64,000 nucleotides of DNA from Diadophis punctatus similis (taxonomy: Eukaryota > Chordata > Lepidosauria > Squamata > Dipsadidae). Position 1 is the first letter of the stretch; every line of letters starts with the position of its first letter. Under the pieces are notes generated by a model. The model made no database searches. It saw nothing but the letters and a program-made list of their open reading frames with translations, and was not told the DNA's origin. The DNA lies in the NCBI GenBank assembly GCA_023053685.1, contig JALIGW010000028.1:5967501-6031500 (forward strand), written 5' to 3'. Positions 50,209-58,849 of the stretch are shown piece by piece. Made by a program: the position numbers and the translations under genes.

Positions 50209-50214
50209 TGTAGC
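50083..50214 (-). CDS. FSIP1: FSIP1 coding exon 1 (residues 1-42, plus 6 nt of 5' UTR)
   Basis: On the minus strand an acceptor (TTTAAG) precedes GCTACA and then the ATG at 50208-50206. The exon reads MDITRGSLDGISRPASNSR and ends with SK just before the donor GTAGTT. The matching human N-terminus fixes this start. The open frame runs on past the donor to 49990, but that extension is intronic. The exon ends in phase 0. Because an acceptor lies only 6 nt upstream of the ATG, at least one upstream non-coding exon must exist. Confidence 0.95.
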
Positions 50215-50596
50215 CTTAAATTATTAAAGAGAACTTAATTATATGGAATCTATTTTAAAAAATTTGCAGGCTTCATTTTCAGTAATGAACTGCATTATCT
50301 TCTTAATTTTGCAGTTTATATCAGTGATTCAGTTTAACAGGCAAAAGAAATGAGTGAATATTATTTTATACCCTGTTGCCAAAAGCAAATGGCCCTGCCA
50401 TGGTCAGGAGACTGCAAGACCTACTTGACCTTGACTGGCTGACACATGACTAAGGAATGGGAATCAAGAGTCTGGGATTTTCACAGCTTTGAAGCTACAT
50501 GAAGATTCTTCCCCATCTCTTTTATTCAGAAAGCAAGAAAAAAAATCAGACAGGCTAGCTCAGAATGAGTTCTAAACTACACTTTTCTTAATATCG

Positions 50597-50926
50597 GCTG
50601 GTGGGACCACGGGGAAGGGCCTTCTCTGTGGCTGCTCCGGCTCTCTGGAACCAACTGCCGCCTGAGGTCCGTACCATCCCCACCTTGCTGGCCTTCTGAA
50701 AAGCCATTAAGACCTGGCTCTTCCGGGAGGCCTGGAACTAATAACCCATAGAGAAGATGTGTGATTGTAAGGTTTTTTTATGTGTGATATATCTAAAATG
50801 TGTTTTTAGATGTTTTAGATGCTTTTATTATGTTTTTGTTGGTTTCTGGTTGTGAGCCGCCCAGAGTCCATGTTGAGTTGGACGGCATACAAGCTAAACC
50901 AAATAAATAAATAAATAAATAAATAT
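50597..50926 (+). mobile_element. L2 LINE, 3' end
   Basis: GGGCCTTCTCTGTGGCTGCT and CCGGCTCTCTGGAACCAACT encode the RAFSVAAPALWNQLP-like motif. It ends GAGCCGCCCAGAGTCCATGT with (AAAT)n. It lies in the first FSIP1 intron. Confidence 0.88.
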
Positions 50927-51477
50927 GAAGGAGAAAACAAAGCATGTCACTAACTTCTTGCATAATAATAGTTTTCCCATATTGCCACTGCAAATAGATC
51001 CAGTGTCAGACCTTTGTTACAGAATATAGAGGCAATATCAGTTACACTATGTCTAGATTTAAAAAAATAAGTAATTTCATGACAGTTAGGGGGATCCTTG
51101 AAAGCCAAACATCAATAGTAAAAAATGTTACTTCTGGAAATACCCTGATTTCATCACAGAAACCATGACACAGTTATATTTGCAAATTTACTTTGTCTAC
51201 AGATATACGTGTTTAGGTTGCTTTATGTTAGGGATACTTCACTACTTGCTGATAGGCACCATATTTACCATTGCAAAATAAAATACTGATTGTTTTACTA
51301 TCACTGTGTGGTTAATTGAGACAGTCATAGGATAATGAACTAATATTTTGAAATTATTATTTTGGTGGCTCTTTGGTCCAAAGCAATCTTCATAGCATTG
51401 TTTTGTATTCGAGCATGAGTGGAAGCAGGAAGTTCAGCCAGCAAATTGCTACAACTGTCCAGCCATGAAATATCAAC

Positions 51478-51600
51478 CATCGACCCTCACAGGGTTGTTG
51501 TTATGGGGAAAATAGGAGCAAGGAGTATTAGGTATGTTCACTGCCTTGAGCTATTTATAAGGTAATGAAGGCAGGATAAAAATATAATAAGTAAATAAAC
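51478..51600 (+). repeat. Dispersed repeat 3' end (same family as 21408-21620)
   Basis: CTCACAGGGTTGTTGTTATG, then GGAGTATTAGGTATGTTCAC, ending in an A-rich tail. Confidence 0.55.
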
Positions 51601-52289
51601 AACTTAAAAGCATCGCAGTCAAGAACTAGAAGATCTGGTTTGTATAGATGTTTTACACTGTAGATGTATTTTATTTATATTATATATCTTACATAATTTT
51701 ATTACATGCTAACCTGCTATTGACTGTACAATATAGTACATTTTGTCCCCAATGTTTAGACTAAATAGAAAAGTGGTCAATTATTAGAGGTTTTCTTTCA
51801 TCTTCAACTTTCAATGCCAATGTATTAAGGAAACTGTCGTCTACACAAATAACCCTATACGAAAAAATCCAGATCATAAAATTTGAGCAAGAGCCCAAAG
51901 TAACTTAAATAATATGTCTCAAAATGGGTGCGGGGAGAGATCATCTTTTCAAGACTATGCAGTCCATTCTTACGGCTTTGGAAGTAAGCCCCACTGAACG
52001 AAAATAAATCAATTCTGGTGCTGCCTGTAAATACAGACATAGAAAACAAAGCAAAACAAAATACATAAGGCCGATACTGGGCTTCCTGCTATTGTATTGG
52101 TATCCAACATGATCATGAACGCAAAAGGTTCATCATAACGATCGCTGAAAAAAATAATTTCCCCCCCCGACCAAAAAAGGGAGGAAATCGGCTACATACA
52201 ACACTCAGTCCACCTGTACTCCGAAAGAATATTAGAAATGCACCTCCAGAGGCAGACAAAACAAGCAACAGTCTCCATCAAGAAACAGC

Positions 52290-52500
52290 AACTAGTCGCC
52301 CGGCTTCTGTGTTGCTATGGCAACCCACGGGGGGATCGAGCGGAAACAGGAAGTAGGGCAGTCACTAAGGGCGGAAGTTAAAACGCTGGCTTTTTGACGC
52401 TTTGCAGGTAACGCTCAGCAGTTTAGTCGGCGTCGGCGCTACACGGAAAAAAGCAAGAGCTCGTTAGCAAAAATGAACTGGAGCATTGATATAGATGCTC
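52290..52500. promoter_or_regulatory. FSIP1 promoter, small CpG-rich region
   Basis: About 16 CpG dinucleotides fall within roughly 210 bp, in contrast to the CpG-poor surroundings. The stretch holds an X-box, two ETS-type GGAAGT sites (52348-52354 and 52372-52378), no obvious TATA box, and a good plus-strand splice donor CAG|GTAACG after 52407. Its position about 2.1 kb upstream of the FSIP1 start codon, and the need for an upstream non-coding exon, make it the likely FSIP1 promoter. The plus-strand donor suggests that divergent transcription is possible. The FSIP1 5' exon is not fixed: minus-strand donor candidates include GGAG|GTGCAT near 52245 and GCC|GTAAGA near 51973. Confidence 0.75.
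52311..52324. promoter_or_regulatory. RFX-type X-box
   Basis: GTTGCTATGGCAAC is a perfect 14-bp match to the palindromic X-box (GTTGCYATGGCAAC) bound by RFX factors such as RFX2/RFX3. These factors drive cilium and spermatid flagellum genes. Its place inside the CpG-rich promoter of a flagellum gene supports real function, but binding is inferred. Confidence 0.85.
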
Positions 52501-52782
52501 GGGTATTGATTGCCTTTTTTTTTTTTTGCTACACTATAAGTTCTAAAGAGCCTCCGTATCTTCCGATAGGATGCAAAACTCTGGACAGGCACTAGAGAGT
52601 ACAATGAGTTCAGTACAGTGGGGATCCGGATTTTTGCACTCCGAATCTAGTGTCCTTATTTATATAGGTCTTTCTTATGGAGCCCTCGGCGATTTTATGG
52701 AAACATCCATGTAATTTTCTTTGCAGCAATATCTTTGCCTTCCATTATTTTGCCATTGTCCAGTCTTATTCTCTAAGGGAGT

Positions 52783-52858
52783 TTTTCCCAACCTTAGCAA
52801 CTTCGTGGACTCTTTAAGTTCCAGAATTATTCAGCCAGCATGCTTGCAATTTAGGGAG
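52783..52858. mobile_element. Diverged fragment of hAT family D
   Basis: TTTTTCCCAACCTTAGCAAC and CCAGAATTATTCAGCCAGCA resemble the left arm of 45504-45639. No second arm. Confidence 0.55.
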
Positions 52859-53522
52859 GTGGGATTTTTTTGGGGGGGGGGGGGTTAAGTGGACTTTTTA
52901 AAACCAGCATTTCTTTGGGATGGGTGCGTGGATGAATAAGGAAAATAAAAGATTATAAGTACTTTCACCGGGTATGACCAACAAAAAGATCAATTCATTT
53001 TTTTATTGTGGGAGTTTTGTTTTATGTTGCTTTAATGTAGTCTTACTATATCAGTAATCATGCCCTGAATGCATATTGATGTGGTACGCGCTCATGATAA
53101 CTAAAGGTGTTTCTAGTATCTATTCCCCCGGATTTAAGAATTTTGAAAAGAAACTGCTTCGCTTGAGAATAAAAGCAGAGGCATGTCTCTCTTTCCCTTA
53201 CATGTGAATAAGCAGCCTAAAAGAGGACATGAATGGCAATGAATGGATGGTTTAGTTTATCTGTAGACAACCAGAAATTCTTTAATGGATTCTTCAGCCA
53301 CCAGATGGAGTCCTCTGACTTGCATTCTATTACTCTCTTTTTTTCTGAAACGTGGGTTAATTAGCTTATATCAGTACAGTGAACACAAACTAAAACAGGC
53401 TATGCAAACTTTGATTTTCTTCTTCACATTCAGAGAAACATAGATTTGCTATGTCAAATTCATTCCACTTCTGCATCCAGTTTTGGTAGCCAGGATGTAA
53501 AAAAGATGTGGAGACTCTAGAA

Positions 53523-54080
53523 CAATGGTTCCAGGGGTGAAATCCTTCCGGTTCGCCCGGGCCAGTCCTTCGGCGTATAGCCGATGGAACTGGCGGCGGT
53601 CGCGGCGCGGAGCTTCTCCTGCCCGCTTTCCCGGCCCGGCTGAACACAATCACCGCTTTCCCGGCCCGGCTGACCACAATCATTCGGGTTATTTTTCCCT
53701 CTGTGCATGCGCGCGCATGCACAGAGGGAAAAATAACCCGAATGGTGGCGTTCAGCCGGGCCGGGAAAGCGGGCGGGAGAAGCTCCGCGCAGCGACTGCC
53801 ACCAGTTCCATCGGCTATATGCCGAAGGACGGGCCAGGGCGAACCGGGAGGATTTCACCCCTGAGTGGTTCCCAACTTGGGGCCCACGCCCCACAGGGGC
53901 AATTTGATTTTTAATGGGGGCAATTGGAACCTTGTTTAAACCAGGTAAATGGCCTTTTAGGCTTCCTCCACGTGAGTAGTTCACTTTTTGAATAGTAAGA
54001 ATTATATATCATGGGGGTGGGGATCAGGATTTTAGAGATGCTTAGGTGGGGCATGGCCAAAAAAAAGTTGGGAACCACTG
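53523..54080. mobile_element. hAT element (outer, family I) nested in CR1
   Basis: The ends are CAATGGTTCC and TTGGGAACCACTG. The perfect 8-bp duplication CTCTAGAA lies at 53515-53522 and 54081-54088. The left terminal repeat is split by the inner insertion and resumes at 53864 as AGTGGTTCCCAACTTGGGGC. Confidence 0.93.
53532..53863. mobile_element. hAT MITE (inner, hairpin) nested in the outer hAT
   Basis: The ends are CAGGGGTGAAATCC and GGATTTCACCCCTG. The duplication AATGGTTC/AGTGGTTC (one mismatch) is at 53524-53531 and 53864-53871. The body is a long GC-rich inverted repeat meeting at GTGCATGCGCGCGCATGCAC. Confidence 0.93.
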
Positions 54081-54525
54081 CTCTAGAAAGAGTGCAGAGA
54101 AGAGAAACGAAGATGATTAGGGGACTGGAGGCTAAAACATGAAGAACGGCTGCAGGAACTGGGTATGTCTAATGAAAAGAAGGACTAGGGGTGACATGAT
54201 AGCAGTGTTCCAATATCTCAGGAGCTGCTACGAAGAAGAAGGAGTCAAGCTATTCTCCAAAGCACCTGAGGATAGAACAAGAAGCAATGGGTGGAAACTA
54301 ATGAAGGAGAGAAGCAACCTCGAACTAAGGAGAAATTTCCTGACATAACAATTAATCAGTGGAACAACTTGCCTCTGGAAGTTGTGATTGCTCCAATACT
54401 GGATGTTTTTAAGAAGATGTTGGATAACCATTTGTCTGAAGTGGTGTAGGGTTTCCTGCCTAAGCAGGGGGTTGGACTAGAAGACCTCCAAGGTCCCTTC
54501 CAACTCTGTTATGATAAGAGCTGAA

Positions 54526-54754
54526 GTGGTGCAGTGGTTAAATGCTGCGACTGCAGGCTGACTGCTAGTTCAGCAGTTCAGCTCTTCAAGTCTCACTAGG
54601 CTCAAGGTTGACTCAGCCTTCCATCCTTCTGAGGTCGGTAAAATGAGGACCCAGATTGTTGGGGGCAATATGCTGAACTCTGTAAACCGCTTAGAGAGGG
54701 CTGTAAAGCACTATGAAGCGGTATATAAGTAAAGTGCTATTGCTATTGCTATTA
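54526..54754 (+). repeat. tRNA-derived SINE (GCTATT-tailed family), complete
   Basis: The head is GCTGAAGTGGTGCAGTGGTT, then GGCTCAAGGTTGACTCAGCC, GTAAACCGCTTAGAGAGGGC, and a (GCTATT)n tail. It sits immediately downstream of the CR1 3' end. Confidence 0.88.
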
Positions 54755-54759
54755 TTCTG

Positions 54760-56330
54760 TTTTTTTCTATTTTCTTTTCCAGCTAAATCTTTACATGGGA
54801 AGCTAGGAAATAAAGGGTGCAGACTAGACTTGAGAAATTGAAAAATCCAGGACAAAGGCAATGACAAATCACTTCTACTGTGTTGTCAAGAAAACAACTT
54901 GGACATGAACACATCATTTGGAATTGAGTTTGACTTGGAGTTGACACCTGCAGAGTTGTTTCAAGGGGGTAGGTGCTGAGAGTAGTGTCACAATGGAAGC
55001 CCTACCTCTTTTGTGTGTACAAAAGGAGCAAGACATGCATCATAATATTGCTTCTATGTTCTCTTTTTTGACACACATACATTGATGCCATAATTGACTT
55101 TTTAGATATATACATTGTGAATAATAGAGTGCTTTCTTATCTTGATTTTCTTCAGGGATTGCAAATGCAAGTGAAACTGACTATATGACTGACCCACATA
55201 AACACTGCATTTGCCTGAGATACTTACTCATGTTAATGATTTGCTCATTAGTTTGCATAATACATTAAAACATAAAGTACCGGTAGCTGTTTAGGGTGTT
55301 TGTCCAGCACCCTAAGTTGACTAATTTGTAGTTCAGTGTGTCATGTGTAAACAAGCAATGAACTGAAAATGGAATTAAGCACTGCAGTCAATGGAATGCT
55401 ATTTAGTGATGCTAAATACCCAGAGGCTGTGTGCAAGAGATGTAAACACGGCATACATATTGACATTGTTGATGTCATTGGAATGAAGGAGCAAAATAGA
55501 GTCTCTTCAGAAAAGCTGGCAGTGGCAAAATCCTACCTGATTTGGCATCATTTCTTCATGTACGTTTTGCCTAGGAAAATTGGAATGCCTAGCTTTCAGA
55601 ATATTAACTAAGTGTGATTCACAATCTTCAGAGATAAAGTTAAAAGCTTTCAGCTTTCTGCCAGTCTATTTGCACAAAGAACTCTCACATTGGTTTTCCA
55701 ACATCCTCCCTCAGCTATTTCTCTCCCACTGTCACAATGGGACTCTCTGGGTTAACCCCTGCTTTTACATAAAATGGTTGCTAGATTGGAAGCTCATCCT
55801 GATAATCTGCAAACTGTTTTCTGAGACTCTTTGATTTGGAGATCATCAGAGTCAAACATGTGTTTTCTAACATATATGGCTATTTTGTGTGACCAGGGAA
55901 GCTGATTGCTCACCTGTATGAAATTGAAAACTATTCCAAAGTTCTATGTAACTTTTCCTATTTTCATATGCTTTGTCAGATTAATCCAAAAGGGAGCACA
56001 TTATCTTTCTGGTAGTGCTCCTAATCATGACAGGTTTTGCCCATTTGAATAAAATTTCTACTTTTTAAAAGCCGCTCTCGATGTGTGTTTTTTAACCGTT
56101 AACCATTTAGGCATTCTCTTTGCCTTGGTTTGCATAATGAGTTAACAGAACCACAACCAAAACTATGAGTAACAAATTCACTGAGTCTGGAGTAGTGGAT
56201 CCCTGAATTAAGTTTGAGTTGATCAATCTGTCAACTCTACATTTGCTGCAGCTTTGGCTATAATCTTGGCACAACTAGTTCATGTATGGCTTCATGTTTT
56301 ATCTGAACCTTGTGACAAATTCATAGATTG
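54760..56330. other. Intergenic, unique-looking
   Basis: No gene recognised. The open frame at 55369-55611 has no known motif. The GC and complexity of 55360-55640 are higher than the surroundings. Confidence 0.4.
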
Positions 56331-56334
56331 ATAT

Positions 56335-56450
56335 TGATATTGTTTATATTGTTGTTAGCCGCTCAGAGTCCCTGCTGAGTCGAGCGGCATACAAATATAA
56401 GAAATAATAAATAAATAAATAAATAAATAAATGAAATAAATAAATAAATG
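56335..56450 (+). repeat. L2 LINE 3' tail
   Basis: TTAGCCGCTCAGAGTCCCTG, then GAGCGGCATACAAATATAAG, followed by (AAAT)n. Confidence 0.8.
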
Positions 56451-56720
56451 ACGGTCATTATTCTGTCCAGAAAACAAGGCTAACATGATAGGGATTTGCA
56501 TATTATCCTTATCAATGGCACTTCCTGATAGTCTTCTTTCTTGCAATTAACACATTTCATGCAAACACAGCCTTTGAGCTGAAGGTAACTTTTCTCATCT
56601 GTGACATATATTGTTGAAGGGGTTCTAGTATTATGGCTTTAAATAATACAAGTGAGTTGGAAACATGACCCTGCTTCCCCTTTCTTTTCCTTTTAGTAAG
56701 ATCCTCTCTATGTGTATCTG

Positions 56721-56722
<2 letters not shown>

Positions 56723-56780
<58 letters not shown>
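56723..56780. repeat. (GT)n microsatellite
   Basis: About 29 uninterrupted GT units. A shorter TG run lies at 57445-57465. Confidence 0.97.
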
Positions 56781-56782
<2 letters not shown>

Positions 56783-57661
56783 AAATTTATATGTTCTCTC
56801 TTTCAAAATCCAACACTGATTGCATTGGATTTTGTGAGCAACTTTGTTCTTAGAAACATGTTGTAGTTGAGGACATGGAATATTTATTCACCAACTTATT
56901 CTATTGTATAGAAGAACATCAGAGGTGCCTATTCCAGGCAGAATGTATGGGCAATCAGCAAAGGTTTGTATTCACTATTTCCCATTCTCTGGGGATTCCC
57001 GAGACTCAGCAATCTGTAAATAGAACTCTTTGTAAAGGAGCTGCCTAACAAGCTGGCTATAAAAGGTCTTAGTAGTCTAACATTAATAACCTCATTTATT
57101 TCTGCTGCTGCACCTTATTACAAGCAGAGTTCAATAAGGCAGTTTTAAATCCAAACAGATCTACTGGTGTTGTTGGTTTTGGGGGATTCTCAAAAGAGAT
57201 TGTTCACAAAACTCATCTTGAGCCTTTGCATCTATTAAGATGGTACTGCTAAATTGCAAACATTTTTACATGATTTTTGCAAATGTTGAACCACTTCCCT
57301 TCCTGCTCCTGGTTCTGTTAAAGATTAATCTTATTGTAATCAAGGTCAGCTCCTAGTGAAAGGCATCCACCAGGGTGGATCAAAAAAAGTCAAGATGGCA
57401 GCTGTTACCATGTGATCAAAGCCCTGTTCCCTCCACTTTATATATGTGTGTGTGTGTGTGTGTGTAACATTTTTTTGCTGATAAATGAAAATAAAGGGAG
57501 ACTATCATAGATCTATTTCAAACTATTTTGCTCTCGTCAGATAGAACTCGACAGAAAAAACATATATATATGTTTACATGTATATATGATACATGTAAAA
57601 AGGGGAGGCTGGGCTTAAATCATGCAGTGATGACTGCAATCTTTTCTTAATCACCCTTTTC

Positions 57662-58258
57662 TAAGGTGACCAGACGTCCCGCTTTTGGCGGGACAGTCCC
57701 ACTTTTTAATAATTTGTCCCACGTCCCGCGGCGTTTCAAAAAAGTCCCGCTTTTTGAATTTGCCCTGCACACCCCTCTGCCTCCTGCCTCGCCTGCCTCC
57801 TCCTGCCAGGCGGGGAGGGACGGCAGTGAGAGGGGCAGCGGCGGTCTTGCCTGTTCGTCACCGCAGAGCCGAAGAAGCTGGTGGCGTTTGTGGCGCGGGG
57901 CTTCCCCCGGCCGCCGGAACGTCACCATTTGCATTCTTTTGCCCTCTGCGCAAGCAGAACGCTTTGTGCATGTGTAGAGGGCAAAAGAACGCAAATGGCG
58001 GCGTCCCGGCGGCCGGGGGAAAGCGGGCCGGAGAAGCCCTGCGCCACGAACGCCACCAGCTTCTTCGGCTCTGTGGCGACAAACAGGCAAGACGTCACCG
58101 GTAGGAACCCATCCCTGGCTGCGATGAAGGGGGGGTGTTTGGGGGGGAGCACAAAGCTGCAGGATAAGAGAGAGGGACTCCTCCCATCTTGCTCCCCTAG
58201 AAACACCCCCCCGGTCAATGGTGTCCCGCTTTACAAATATTAAAATCTGGTCACCTTA
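57662..58258. mobile_element. Large DNA transposon with inverted ends and an internal hairpin insertion
   Basis: The ends are TAAGGTGACCAGA and TCTGGTCACCTTA. The flanks CCCTTTTC (57654-57661) and CCCTTCTC (58259-58266) could be an 8-bp hAT duplication with one mismatch; a TA duplication is the alternative reading. The interior repeats GTCCCGCTTTT. Inside lies a 57843-58110 hairpin ending GGAACCCATCCCTG, a truncated hAT MITE related to family B. Confidence 0.8.
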
Positions 58259-58688
58259 CCCTTCTCCCCCCTCAGCCAAGATGTATTAAACCTAGGTTAG
58301 TACTGTTGTGATATAGTCTAGCTCTTAAGAATTTTTATGGGTACATATAAACACAAAGATTATGTTATATTTTGAAGTCTAGCTTTTATTTTTAGACATA
58401 TCATCAGATGAGGAGGAGATGAAGGAAATGGGCCTAGGAACAGGCAGTGAGAACAGTCTTGGCAGGGATGATTCCAGCAGTATTGCAGCCAAGGACTCTG
58501 CTCCAGCTGAAACCAGGATTCCCTGCTTGCACCCACTATTAGCTTCTCAGATTCTGAAGTTAGCCATCCTATCCTGAGCAGAGGTGTATGATAAAGATCC
58601 AACAGAGAAGTGAACTCTACAGCTCCGAGAGGTTTGCCAACAAGCAGGTCCATGAAAGTGCAGAGTCAGCTGTCTAACATCATTACCC

Positions 58689-58839
58689 AGCTCCTGTGGC
58701 CTAGAGGTAGAGCTCTTGCCTCACAATCAGGAGGTTGTGAGTTCGATCCTAGGTAGAGGCAGATGTAAGGGTCTCCTGCCTGGGCAGGGGGTTGGACTAG
58801 ATGACCTGCAAGGTCCCTTCCGAATCTTAATCATCATCT
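58689..58839 (+). repeat. tRNA-derived SINE with a CR1 3' tail
   Basis: The head CTCCTGTGGCCTAGAGGTAG has a tRNA-like box A and GGTTGTGAGTTCGATCCTAG a clear box B. The 3' part GGTTGGACTAGATGACCTGC, then AAGGTCCCTTCC, is CR1 3' end sequence. Confidence 0.85.
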
Positions 58840-58849
58840 AAACATAGAT

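Larger units (their letters stand above)
53455..54512 (+). mobile_element. CR1 LINE, 3' end, interrupted by nested hAT elements
   Basis: CR1 text (CCAGTTTTGGTAGCCAGGAT, then GTGGAGACTCTAGAA) runs up to 53522. It resumes at 54081 (CTCTAGAAAGAGTGCAGAGA) and continues to GGTTGGACTAGAAGACCTCC and CCAACTCTGTTA at 54512. The interruption is a hAT element that itself contains another. Confidence 0.93.

Noticed and set aside
52473..52502. MNWSIDIDAR as the first exon of a plus-strand gene
   Set aside because: Only ten codons with a weak GTATTG donor, and the only acceptor-flanked frame seen downstream (58393) is out of phase with it.
53517..53984. 155-codon minus-strand frame and 129-codon plus-strand frame
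   Set aside because: They arise from the palindromic inner hAT; both strands encode similar text because the DNA is an inverted repeat.
55369..55611. 80-codon plus-strand frame
   Set aside because: No recognisable domain, no splice context and no neighbour support; kept only as a non-coding stretch.
57647..58243. Several long overlapping frames on both strands
   Set aside because: They fall in a GC-rich hairpin transposon; arm symmetry creates mirrored frames with no conserved motif.
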